Positions 23,156 to 33,254 of a stretch of DNA of 64,000 nt are shown one piece after another. The DNA comes from Arachis hypogaea. Its lineage: Eukaryota; Streptophyta; Magnoliopsida; Fabales; Fabaceae. The notes under the pieces were generated by a model. That model saw nothing but the letters and a program-made list of their open reading frames with translations. It made no database searches and was not told where the DNA came from. The position numbers were made by a program, and so were the translations under genes. The DNA lies in the NCBI RefSeq assembly GCF_003086295.3, contig NC_092042.1:40347419-40411418 (forward strand), written 5' to 3'. Position 1 is the stretch's first letter, and the number at the start of each line of letters is the position of its first letter.

Positions 23156-25180
23156 AAATAAGAAGCAAAGAAAAAGATGGAAAGGAAGAGAGTTCTTTAT
23201 GCCAATTAGCAAGAAGTTCCTCTTTAAAGTCAGAAGTGAAGAGGGAAGAAGAAGATAGAAAATAAAAATAAAAGTAAAAATAAATAAAAGAAGTAGAAGA
23301 AGATTATCTTAAAAATAGGAGTAGAGTGAATTATAAACAAAAAAGTGAAGATGGAAGAAGATGGAAAGAGAATCACAAGAGAGCTTTCTATGCCAACTGG
23401 CAAGAAGCACCAAGTGAGATGTGAGATGAAGAGCAAAGAAGATAAAGAAGTTGAGCTAGACCTATAGTTGAAAGAAGTAGAGTTAAATGAACAGAGATGA
23501 GAAGAGAAGAGGTATAAATAGAAAAAGTAAATAATATTTAAAATATTTTTATATTTAATTAATTAATTAATTAATTAATTAATTTTCAAAAATATGGTTA
23601 ATAATTTAAAATGATTTTAAAATTGGTTAGTGAATTTTTGAAAATAGAAGAGAGAGAGAAGAGAGAGAAATTTTCAAAAATTTAAGAGGGAAGAGAGTTA
23701 GTTAGGTGATTTTGAAAAAAATGAGAGAAAAAGAGAGATGATTTTCTAAAAATTAAGAAAGGAAAAAGTTAGTTAGGTAGTTTTGAAAAAGAATAGAGAG
23801 AAGTTGGAGATATTTTTTCAAAAATTAAGGAAGAGAGTTAGGAAGTTTTGAAAAATAAGAGAAAGAAGAGGGAGATATTTTCGAAAATTTGAGAGGAAAA
23901 AGTTATTTAGGAGGTTTTGAAAACGTTGAGAGAGAAGATAAGATATTAATTAAGAAAAGACAAAAATAAAAGATAAGATGAAAAAAAATTTTAAATCAAA
24001 ATTTGAAATTAGAAAAAGATAAGATAAGATTTAAAATTTTTTTTTGAAAAAGATATAATTTAAAAAAAATAGAAGTTAGAAAAGATAAGATAAGAAACAA
24101 AAAAGATAAGATTAGTAAATTGATTTTGAAAAAGATTTAAATTTTAAAATTTTGAAATTTGAAAATGATAAGATGAGATTTTTGAATTTTGAAAAAGATA
24201 TGATATGATTTGAAAAAGATAAGATTTTTGAAAAAGATAAGATTTTTATTTTTGAAAAAAATTGATTTTTTGAAAACTTGACAACTAAGATATGATAAGA
24301 TATAATTTGAAAACAAAATCTGAAATTTTTATGAATATTTTCGAAAATTTGGTGAAAATTAGTTAGAAAAGATATTTTTTGATTTTTTTTAATTTATGAT
24401 GAAAGAGAAAAATACACAAAAAACACAAGACTTAAAATTTTTAGATCTAGCACCCTTATTATTTGAAAATTTTTGGAGGAAAACACCAAGGGATACCAAA
24501 CTTGAAAATTTTAAGATCAAGACACATACAAGACTCAAGAACACTTTGAAGACACACAAGAATACAAAGAACAAAATTTAAAGACTCAAAGAACTTAAGA
24601 AAACAAAAAGAATACCAAACTTAAAATTTTTATAAAATCAATGGAAAATTTTTGAAAATTTAATGAAAAATAAAAAGAAAACACCAAACTTAAAAATTGA
24701 AACAAGATTTAAACAAAGAAAAATTATTTTTGAAAAATTTGTAGAAAGAAAGACTCAAAGAAACACAAATTACCATAAACATAAGTCAACGCTCTAACCA
24801 ATTGAACTACAAAAATAATAATATTTATGAAATTTTTTTTCGAAATTTTCGAAAAAAAATTAGAAAAGGAAAAATAAAAATAAAAGACTCAAAGACTCAA
24901 ACGAACATCAACACTGTGACTCAAACAAAGAAAAGACAAATATTTTATAAAAGAGTAGGAAGAAGTTTTAAAATCTTTGGAATTGAAAAATAGGAAACAA
25001 GAACATGGAAGACTAAATACCAAGAACAAAAATTGAACAAAGAAAAAAATATTTTTAAAAAGGTTTTTAACAATTTTTTCGAAAAAAAAAGAAGAAAACA
25101 AAAATCAAAATACTCAAATAAAAATAAAAATTACCTGATCTAGGGAGCAAAACAATCCGACAGTTTGTCCAAACTCAACA
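23156..25180 (-). other. Leader of element D (AT-rich, PPT-like repeats)
   Basis: About 2 kb lies between primer site and gag. It is strongly purine-biased on the plus strand (runs of GATAAGAT and AAGAGAGA) with no credible ORF. The TTAATTAA run at about 23560-23584 is low complexity. Between 24480 and 25100 the motif ACCAAACTT (sense AAGTTTGGT) occurs repeatedly, as in the leaders of A, B and C. Confidence 0.75.
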
Positions 25181-25199
25181 ATCCCCGGCAACGGCACCA
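25181..25199 (-). promoter_or_regulatory. Primer binding site of element D
   Basis: The plus strand reads ATCCCCGGCAACGGCACCA, which is the 3' end of plant tRNA-Asp with one mismatch (GCACCA for GCGCCA). It lies six bases from the LTR. Confidence 0.85.
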
Positions 25200-25205
25200 A
25201 AAACT

Positions 25206-26773
25206 TGGTGCGCGTGTACGCAAAACCCACACTATTTCGTACAACAGCAGCAGTACTAGTAAGTGCACTGGGTCGTCCAAGTAATACCAGAGCGAGTCAG
25301 GGTCGATCCCACGAGGATTATGGCTTGAAGCAAGCTTATGGTTGTCCTGCAGGTCTTAGTCAGGCAGAATCAGAAGGTTTTATGTTAAATGTGTAAAGCA
25401 TGAGTTTTAAGGGATAGGAATAGATGATAAGATTAAATTGAGAGTTGGAGTTACTTTGTCTTTCTGAAGTAACTCTGGTACTACCATCTTTTTTGCTTGT
25501 GAGTGATCTTCTTCTGTGGCAGGCTGTAAGCGATCAAAGCTACGCCAGTGGTCCTTGATCTCCTCTACTATAGAATGAATGCTAGGGCCCTCAGTATTCA
25601 ATCCAATGGAGGGTGAAGCGCATAGCAATCCATTCTCTTGGCGATCCTACTCAAAACTTCACAAACAAGGTAGGATCTTTCGGATTAGAGAATGTTGCTT
25701 CTTGGATCTAGCCTATACCACGGAGATCTTAATCTCCCTGAAGATCGGCTGAATTGGTGTCTCGAGAAGTCCCCAACGAAATTGTGGATTAAGCGTCTGA
25801 GAGATGTAAATCCATAGCTGTTAGTTCATGCTTTCCGGCCATATGAACCCAAGTAGACGTAGGTGTTTGTCAGGTACGTTCGTCATAATGTGATGAGCAG
25901 AGCCAATTTGTCAGATCGTCCTATTCATCACGATGAAGATCAGAATATACATCTTAGAGATAGATCAAACACAAATCGAAGAAGAAGAAATAGTACTTTT
26001 ATTAATTCATAGGACACAGTTGGGCTCCTCCCCTTAACCTAGGAGGTTTAGAGACTCATACTGAAAGTAAAAATACAAGGATGAAAATAATGACAGACCT
26101 TCCTCCTAGAGAAGGAGGAAGGTGATGAAAATATGTTCAAGTCTGATTCTTCTGAGTACATAAACATAAACCCTTAAATAGATGACTATTAGGGTAAAAC
26201 AGTCTATTTAGTGCTAAAATCCACTTCTAGGGCCCACTTAGTAAGTTTTGGGCTGAGGTTTGATGAGATCCACGGGCATTGAGGTTCCTTGGACGTGGAA
26301 TGCCAGCTAGGGGGTCCTTTCTAGGCCTTTGGACGCTGGGCTATGCTCTTTGGGCGCTGGATGCTTGGATGGTTAGAGGAAACTGGCATTGGACGCCAGT
26401 TTTGGGCCTTCTAATTCGAAGCAAAGTATAGACTATTAATATTGCTGGAAAGCTCTGGATGTGAGCTTTCCATATCCATTGAGAACGCTCCATTCGAACG
26501 TTTGTAGCACCAGAAAAGCTATTCCAAACAGAGGGAGGTCAGATCTGGACAGCATCTGCAGTGCTTTCTCTGTCTTTGAATTAGACTTCTGCTCCATCTC
26601 CTCAATTTCAGCCAGAAAATACCTGAAATTGCCCAAAAACATAAAAACTCATAGTAGAATCCAAAAATGTGATTTTAACACTAAAACCTACAAAACTTAA
26701 TAAAAACTAAATAAAAACTACTAAAAACTATATGAAAATGATGTCAAAAAGCATATAAAATATCCGCTCATCA
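25206..26773 (-). repeat. 5' LTR of element D
   Basis: It starts TGGTGCGCGTGTACG and ends ATCCGCTCATCA, followed by the duplication GTCGC at 26774-26778. It carries the GGGTCGATCCC core at 25300-25310. Confidence 0.92.
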
Positions 26774-26887
26774 GTCGCCAAAAGAATAGACAAATTGGCT
26801 ATCCATTTTAACATTTTATTTCTAAATATCAAGAGAACATTCACCATTGATTTTTGGTGTTGAAAAATACACTTTTTTTTTGTAGTG
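26774..26887. mobile_element. Possible CACTA-type transposon edge
   Basis: After the GTCGC duplication the host text ends at 26887 in TTTTTTTTTGTAGTG. Its reverse complement, CACTACAAAAAAAAA, is the typical end of a plant CACTA element. The opposite terminus was not found in 5258-5809, so this may be a fragment. No transposase is visible. Confidence 0.4.
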
Positions 26888-27103
26888 GTTGAAATTCATT
26901 TTTTTATTCTTTGTAGTAATTTAAGAACGGATGTTGCGATGGATAGTTCTATCGAAGTTGAACATTTAGAAGAAGATTGTAAACAAATTGTATGATAATT
27001 TGACAATTTTTTATTTGTGTTTAAATTATGATTAAAATTTTTATTTATATATTTTATTATATTAATTTTAATTAATTTTACTTTTAGAAAAAAAGCACAA
27101 GTT
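26888..27103. other. AT-rich spacer
   Basis: A short frame (MDSSIEVEHLEEDCKQIV, 26939-26994) is visible but has no recognisable family. The rest is AT-rich. I see no other feature. Confidence 0.4.
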
Positions 27104-27570
27104 TGTTAAGGCCAATGAGATTAAGCAAGATCAGTATGAGACCAAGAAAAGCCAAGAAAGTATAGCTTAGCTATTAGGTGGGTATGGATGATCTTTTAGT
27201 TAGTTAGTGAGTCTTTGGCTTTGTATCTCAGCAATCACCTATATATAAGTCTGAGAATCATTGTAAAGTAATGCACTTCAATTCTTTTTAGTTCCAATTC
27301 AGTTTTACATTTCACAAGTTTTGATTCTGCACTAATTGCACTTTCTTTCTGGAATTTAGATCCTTTAAATTTTGAATTTTCACTTTAGAGTGTAAAGTGT
27401 GATCTCTCACCCTTAAATGGTTTTTCTTTCATATTTTCTCTTGGTCCTACCTATGGAATAAATGGTGAGAGATCACACTTTACTCTCTAAAGTGAAATTC
27501 AAAATTTAGAAGATCCAAATCCTTGTCTCTACTTTCTTGTTATCCAAACTTTCTTCCCAGAAATCCTTCT
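27104..27570 (+). repeat. Copia 5' LTR
   Basis: It starts TGTTAAGGCC, has a TATA box (TATATATAA, 27240-27248) and ends just before the primer site. A 147-bp foldback lies inside it. The exact CA end could not be fixed. Confidence 0.6.
27364..27510. mobile_element. MITE-like foldback inside the Copia LTR
   Basis: Inverted arms of about 47 bp (27364-27411 and 27464-27510) share TTTTGAATT, CACTTTAGAG and AAAGTGTGATCTCTCACC, around a loop of about 50 bp. The six bases AGATCC flank it on both sides (27358-27363, 27511-27516), consistent with a target duplication. It is small, non-coding and transcribed with the LTR leader if the Copia element was expressed. The superfamily is uncertain. Confidence 0.7.
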
Positions 27571-27584
27571 TGGTATCAAGAGCC
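27571..27584 (+). promoter_or_regulatory. Copia primer binding site (initiator tRNA-Met)
   Basis: TGGTATCAAGAGCC is the common plant Copia variant of the sequence complementary to the 3' end of the initiator tRNA-Met. Confidence 0.85.
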
Positions 27585-27605
27585 AAAAGATTCTAAAGCT
27601 CCATA

Positions 27606-28710
27606 GTGTCTACGAATAATTCTCATCCCACATCCAACAATTCACATTCTTCCATCACAAATCCTGTCACCAACAACAATGTTACTCTAGTCATTTACCA
27701 ACAAAGTTCATTCAATCCTATTTCTGATAAATTGTGTAATTGTGTGAAAATAGTTTCAAAACTTAGCAGCATCAAACTTTCAATGGAATTCAAAGTGAAG
27801 GCTTCGAAGATCATCTCATCAAAGAATGAATTCCTCTACAATTTTCATTCACTTCTGATCAAGATGCAAGAATTGAGTCATCTCTTTACAAATAATGAAA
27901 ACAAGATGATTGCCATTTAGTTTCTTGGATGCTTGCATCAATAGATGCTTCTTTCAAGAACAAAATGGTAGGTTACAAGCTCAATTATGAAATATGGCAA
28001 AAAATGAAGAATATTTTGTATAATCAGCTAAGTACAAGAACATGTAACTCATGGCTTAGCTGAAACTAATAAAAAAAAGATAAGGTTTAATAGCAAATGA
28101 GTACATTTTTAAAATCAAGAATGTTGCTAGTTCACTTATAGCTCTAGATACCCCTCTAATGGAAGAACATGTGGAACCACTATTAGAAGGGTTAAATAAA
28201 GATTATCAAAATTTTTTCATTATCATCAATCGTAAACCAGAAATTTATAGTTTTATGGAAGAAGAGAATTGAATAATGTCTCATGATGACATGATAGAAA
28301 GATTCAAGAGAAATGGTTTTGGTATGCTTCAAGAAAACCTCACACAAAGCTTGTTTCCAATCTCTTAAAACTTATATTGAGGAAATGGCTTTAAGAGAGG
28401 CAGAGGTGGTCATTTTGCTCGAGGAGAAGATTATTTTCTATAAATAGCAGACGTCAGTCACAAGTTTGTAGACATTTTGGACACATTGTCTGGCATTTCT
28501 TAAAAAGGTTTAATCAAGACGTACCTCCACCATCTCAGAATCAAGAATAACAATCCAGAAGCTCCTTTTACAACTCTAATACCACAACATCTCCAAACTC
28601 CTCCCAAGGTTCATCATCAACCTCTACAATTCCTGCACTTCCAACACCGTCTTTCCATTATCCAACTGCCTTTCTTGCTGTGCTAACTTTTATTTCAGAC
28701 CCTGCTTATG
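27606..28710 (+). pseudogene. Copia gag (broken, truncated)
   Basis: The N-terminal frame 27606-27920 (MSTNNSHPTSNNSH..., then LKVKASKIIS-like text) is followed by degenerate segments recognisable as the Copia gag: EPLLEGLNKDYQNF (about 28165-28215) and a decayed zinc-knuckle region VCRHFGHIVWH (about 28465-28500). The last readable block, near 28670-28705, resembles the text that precedes the protease in Copia elements (TAFLAV...SDPA). Several stops and a frameshift are present. Confidence 0.7.
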
Positions 28711-29507
28711 GATTTTTGCATTCTCGAATGCAGCAAGTCGGAATTCATCCAACTCATTTAGCTGGAGTAACCTTTTTTCTCCCGCTGCCTTAGTATCAAG
28801 GTTAAGGAATCTGGTTGCCCAGTAGGCCTTGTATTCCAGTTCCACTGGCAAATGACACGCCTTCCCATAAACCAATTGATATGTTCTTATAGGCGTCTTG
28901 AAGGTTGTTCTGTATGCCCAGAGAGCATCATCAAGTTTCCTAGCCCAATCTCTTCTAGAGGTGCTCACGGTTCTTTCTAGGATCCTTTTTAGTTCTCTGT
29001 TAGAGACCTCAGCTTGCCCATTTGTCTGTGGATAATATGGAGTTGCCACTCTATGGCAAATGCCATAACGGTGCAGAATAGAGTCAAGCTGTCTGTTACA
29101 GAAATGACTGCCTCCATCACTAATCAGTGCCGAGGGACATCGAACCTATTGAAAATGTGTTTTTGGAGGAACTTCATCGCTACTCGAGTATCATTAGTGG
29201 GTGATGCGACTGCCTTAACCCACTTAGACACGTAGTCCACTGCCACAAGGATATAGGAGTTCGAGTAAGAAGGTGGGAAGGTCCCACAAAGTCTATACCC
29301 CGCACATTAAATAGCTTAATATCTAGGATCCTCTGCTGAGGCATGTCGTGACCATGAAAGAGATTTTTAGCTCATTGGCAACTGTCACAGTTACGTACAA
29401 ACTCTCAGGAATTCTTGAAGAGTGTTGGCCAGTAGAAGCCACTTTGAAGGACCTTGGTGGCTGTTCGCTAACTTCCAAAATGTCCTTCATAATTTGGTCA
29501 TGGCAGT
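28711..29507 (-). pseudogene. Element C integrase fragment
   Basis: Segment 28690-29049 shows [26 protein letters not shown] (given here as separate blocks: [19 protein letters not shown]) and [14 protein letters not shown], the end of the catalytic core and its C-terminal domain. The catalytic glutamate (QAEVS) is present. Segment 29323-29507 holds the zinc-binding N-terminus. Frame breaks occur between them. The text ends at about 28711 against Copia sequence and continues upstream at 40818 beyond element A. Confidence 0.88.
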
Positions 29508-31267
29508 TGGTGCACGAAATTGCAATTACACTTTTTGCAATCCGCACAACTAACCAGCAAGTGCTCTGGGTTGTCCAAGTAATACCTTACGTGAGTAAGG
29601 GTCGATCCCACGAAGATTATTGGTTTGAAGCAAGCTATGTTTATTTTATTATTCTTAGTCAGGATGTTGGTGGACGAAATTGTGATCCTTAATTAAAGGC
29701 TCCTTGGCATGTGCCAAAGAGAACTAATTTAACTAACTGTTTACTTTCTCAGAGCACAATTCCGTTCAACTAACCAGCAAGTGTACTGGGTCGTCCAAGT
29801 AATACCTTACGTGAGTAAGGGTCGAATCCACAGAGATTATTGGTTTGAAGCAATCAATATTTATTTTATTAATCTTAGTTAGGATGTCAATAGGATTATT
29901 TGGATTAAAAGTGAAATTACTAGATTTGATAAAAGAGGGAACAATGTTACTTTGATTTGCAGCACTGAGGAATATGTTGGAGTTTTGGAGATGCTTTGTC
30001 CTCTGACTTCAACTCCTCCTTGAAATCCTCTTCTCACACGCAAGTTCCTTCCATGGCAAGCTCTATGTAGGGCGTCACCGTTGTCAGTGGCTACTTCCCA
30101 TCCTCGCAGTGAAAACTATGCTCACGCACTCTGTCACAGTACGGCTAATCACCGGTTGGTTCCCGCTCCTACTGGAATAGAATCACTCTTTTGCGTCTGT
30201 CACTAACGCCCAGCAGGTTAAAGTTTGAAGCACGTCACAGTCATTCAATCCCAGAATCCTACTCAGAATACCACAGACAAGGTTTAGACTTTCCGGATTC
30301 TCATGAATGCTGCCATCAATCCAGCTTATACCACGAAGATTCTGTTGGGGAATCTAAGAGATATTTATTCAATCTGATGTAGAACGGAGGTGGTTGTCAG
30401 GCACACGTTCATGGGTTGAGGAAGGTGATGAGTGTCACGGATCATCACCTTCTCCACAATTAAGCGCGAATAAACATCTTAGATAAGAACAAGCGTGTTT
30501 GAATGGAAAACAAAGGAATTGTATTAAATCATCGAGACGCTGCAGAGCTCCTCACCCCCAACAATGGAGTTTAGAGACTCATGCCGTCACAAAGTGTATA
30601 TTTCAGATCTGAAAATGTCATGAGGTACAAGATATGTCTGTAAAAGTTGTTTAAATAGTAAACTAGTAACCTAGGTTTATAGAAAATGAATACACTAAGA
30701 TAATTGGTGCAGAAATCCACTTCTGGGGCCCACTTGGTGTGTGCTGGGGCTGAGACCAAAGCTTTCCACGTGCAAAGGCCCTTCTTGGCGTCAAACTTCA
30801 GGTCATGACGTGTTTTGGGCGTTCAACTCCGGATAATGACGTTTTTCTGGCGTTTAACTCCAGACAGCAGCATGAACTTGGCGTTTAATGCCAAGTTACG
30901 TCGTCTATCCTCGCGCAAAGTATGGACTATTATATATTGCTGGAAAGCCCTGGATGTCTACTTTCCAACGCCGTTGAGAGCGCGCCAATTGGACTCCTGT
31001 AGCTCCAGAAAATCCATTTCGAGTGCAGGGAGGTCAGGATCCAACAGCATCAGCAGTCCTTTTTCAGCCTAAGTCAGATTTTTGCTCAGCTCCCTCAATT
31101 TCAGCCAGAAAATACCTGAAATCACAGAAAAACACACAAACTCATAGTAAAGTCCAGAAATATGATTTTTGCCTAAAAACTAATAATATTCTACTAAAAA
31201 CTAACTGAAACATGCTAAAATCTACATGAAATTACCCCCAAAAAGCGTATAAAATATCCGCTCATCA
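29508..31267 (-). repeat. 3' LTR of element A (composite)
   Basis: The first 157 bp match the other element A LTR. Then, at 29665, a second LTR start appears (TGGTGGACGAAATTG) with its own AACTAACCAGCAAGTG and GGGTCGAATCC blocks, followed by the LTR body. About 200 bp are therefore present twice in two versions. The remainder (about 30050-31267) matches 39590-40817 with frequent substitutions. Confidence 0.9.
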
Positions 31268-32472
31268 CAACACCAAACTTAAACTGTTGCTTGTCCTCAA
31301 GCAACTAGATGAATAAAATAGGTTCTAACAGAAATAAAGAAATAATAATATTCTCGAGTTCTAAATGAGGCTCAGATTCTTATTAGATGAGCGGGGCTTG
31401 TAGCTTTTTGTCTCTGAACAGTTTTGGCATCTCCCTGTATCTTTAAATTTTCAGAATGATTGGCATCCTTAGGAACTCAGAATTCAGATAGTATTGTTGA
31501 CTCTCCTAGTGTAGTATGTTGATTCTTGAACACAGTCATTTTATGAGTCTTGGCTGTGGCCCTAAGCACTTTGTCTTCCAGTATTACCACCGGATACATA
31601 AATGCCACAGACACATAACTGGGTGAACCTTTTCAGATTATGACTCAGCTTTGCTAGAGTCCCCAGTCAGTGGTGTCCAGAGCTCTTAAGCACACTCTTT
31701 TGCTTTGGATCACGACTTTAACCACTCAGTCTCAAGCTTTTCACTTGGACCTTCATGACACAAGCACATGGTTAGGGACAGCTTGGTTTAGCCGCTTAGG
31801 CCTGGATTTTATTTCCTTGGGCCCTCCTATCCATTGATGCTCAAAGCCTTGGATCCCTTTTTTACTCTTGGCTAGTGCCCATGGCTTGTGAATATTGTGT
31901 TATCATTTTTTTTTGAACTGCTTTTTCTTGCTTCAAGAATCAATTTCATGATTTTTCAGATCATCAACAATATTTTTCGTGTTCCTCATTCTTTCAGGAG
32001 CCAATATTCATCAAATTCAAAGTACATATTATGCACTGTTCAAGCATTCATTCAGAGAACAAAAAGTATTGCCACCACATATAATTAATTATAAATTTTA
32101 TTATTAAGAACTCGAAAAATATAAATTACTTCTTTATTCTAAAAGAAAATCTACTACTTTATTCATGCCTAATGATGATGAGAAAAATAAATTATAGCTT
32201 AATTGGAAATAAAATCAAAATAGACATACTAATTACTACTACTACTATATAACTTCTAAGGTAAAATCCTATAATAATACTATCACAGAGTTAAAGCTGG
32301 AATTAGAACTTAACAACCTGTATTTTGGGAAGTGGATGTTCCTCTAGTCTGTGGGGTGCCTTCAAGAATTAATTTCTGACGCTTCAGCTCCCTTAAGTTC
32401 ACATCCTTGCTCTTCCTGTTCTCTTAGGTGCCATGATCTTAATGAGTTTTAGCTCAGTGATCATGGCAAATC

Positions 32473-32508
32473 ACACCAAACTTAGAGGTTTGCTTGTCCT
32501 CAAGCAAA
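32473..32508 (-). promoter_or_regulatory. Internal hairpin plus PPT-like motif, element A
   Basis: The sense strand reads TTGCTTGAGGACAAGCAA followed after four bases by CTAAGTTTGGTGTG, nearly repeating the motif next to the 3' LTR at 31268-31308. It lies about 40 nt upstream of the third-ORF start. Confidence 0.75.
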
Positions 32509-32814
32509 AGAAAGGAAAGGAGAGGAGTAGAAGGAAAGGCATTTTTCAAATAAAGATAAGATGAGTTGAAAAAGATATGAGAAGAAATTAAAAATATTTG
32601 AAAAAGAATTGGATTGGAAAAAGATTTATGTTTATGAATTAAGATACATTTGATATTTTTGAAAAAGGGATTTTAGAAATTAGGGTTCTTTAGAAAACCA
32701 ATTTGATTTTGAAGGATGACATTTTGAAACATGTTTATGCAAGAAATCATGAATTGAAACTTAAAAATTTTGAAAAATTATGAAGAAAAACGAATTGTAC
32801 CTCCTCCCAGCATC

Positions 32815-33085
32815 CTGGCGTTAAACGCCCACATGGTGCATGGTTTGGGCGTTTAACGCCCACATGTTACTTCTCCTGGGCGTTCAACGCCCATGTGATG
32901 CTTCTTTCTGGCGTTGAACGCCAGGAAGTCCTTCTTTACTGGGCGTTTTTCTAAACGCCCAGAATGCTAGCAGATTGGCGTTAAACGCCCAGAAGGTTAC
33001 CCTTACTGGCGTTAAACGCCCAGTGGGTGCTTCTTTTGGGCGTTCAACGCCCAAAATGTTTCTCACTGGCTTTTTCACGCCAGTG
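32815..33085 (-). repeat. GGCGTT palindrome array, element A 3' region
   Basis: About nine copies occur of CTGGCGTTAAACGCC or GGGCGTTCAACGCCC types, one every 25-35 bp. One copy has a longer loop (GGGCGTTTTTCTAAACGCCC, near 32940) and one is degenerate at the end (near 33065). Element B has the same array at 46545-46820, including the long-loop copy at the same relative position. Confidence 0.9.
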
Positions 33086-33194
33086 AGCTTCCAAATTTTC
33101 CTGTAACTCTGTGACTTCAACCAATTGCTATTTCACCTTTTGAAGATACTGTAGCATCTACCTGTAAAACGAATAAAATTAAATTTTGTGATTG

Positions 33195-33212
33195 GCTGGG
33201 TTGCCTCCCAGC
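33195..33212 (-). other. Conserved post-pol hairpin, element A
   Basis: GCTGGG-TTGCCT-CCCAGC is a perfect six-pair stem about 43 bp after the pol stop codon. It is followed on the plus strand by AAGCGCTTCTTTA, also shared by B and D. Confidence 0.8.
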
Positions 33213-33254
33213 AAGCGCTTCTTTAATGTCATTAGCTGGACTATTACTGAGCTT

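Larger units (their letters stand above)
5810..26773 (-). mobile_element. Element D: non-autonomous Athila-like LTR retrotransposon (gag-protease only)
   Basis: It is bounded by TG...CA LTRs (5810-7272 and 25206-26773) and a perfect 5-bp target duplication GTCGC (5805-5809, 26774-26778). A tRNA-Asp-type primer site lies at 25181-25199. Removing the nested element E (8116-19719 plus one ACTGT) leaves about 9.35 kb. It encodes gag (21464-23155) and a protease (20698-21303), with no reverse transcriptase, RNase H or integrase core. This matches non-autonomous gag-bearing elements that use a relative's enzymes. Peanut is known to carry autonomous/non-autonomous pairs, but I cannot assign a named family here. 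Confidence 0.9.
27104..28710 (+). mobile_element. Truncated Ty1/Copia element
   Basis: A 5' LTR, an initiator-tRNA-Met primer site and a degenerate gag occur in the right order on the plus strand. The element stops abruptly near 28710, just before the protease active site, where element C sequence begins. There is no 3' LTR. The start at TGTTAAGG (27104) is chosen from the usual LTR start and is not confirmed by a second LTR. Confidence 0.75.
31268..33254 (-). other. Element A 3' region: polypurine tract, non-coding DNA, third-ORF remnant
   Basis: At 31268-31308 the sense strand has TTGCTTGAGGACAAGCAA, then TTAAGTTTGGTGTTG, then the LTR; this is the polypurine-tract region. The same pair recurs at 32473-32508, just upstream of an ATG at 32434 (MAPKRTG, then a stop), where element B has its third ORF. 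Almost all of that ORF is deleted. A palindrome array (32815-33085) and the post-pol hairpin (33195-33212) follow towards pol. Confidence 0.8.

Noticed and set aside
23560..24360. AT-rich block with a TTAATTAA run, considered as a MITE or replication-related site
   Set aside because: It lies between the primer site and gag of element D and has the low-complexity character of all related leaders. No terminal repeats were found.
32815..33085. Regularly spaced palindromes resembling a CRISPR array
   Set aside because: Spacing and spacers are not uniform, the repeats also occur in coding DNA, and the context is a plant retrotransposon.
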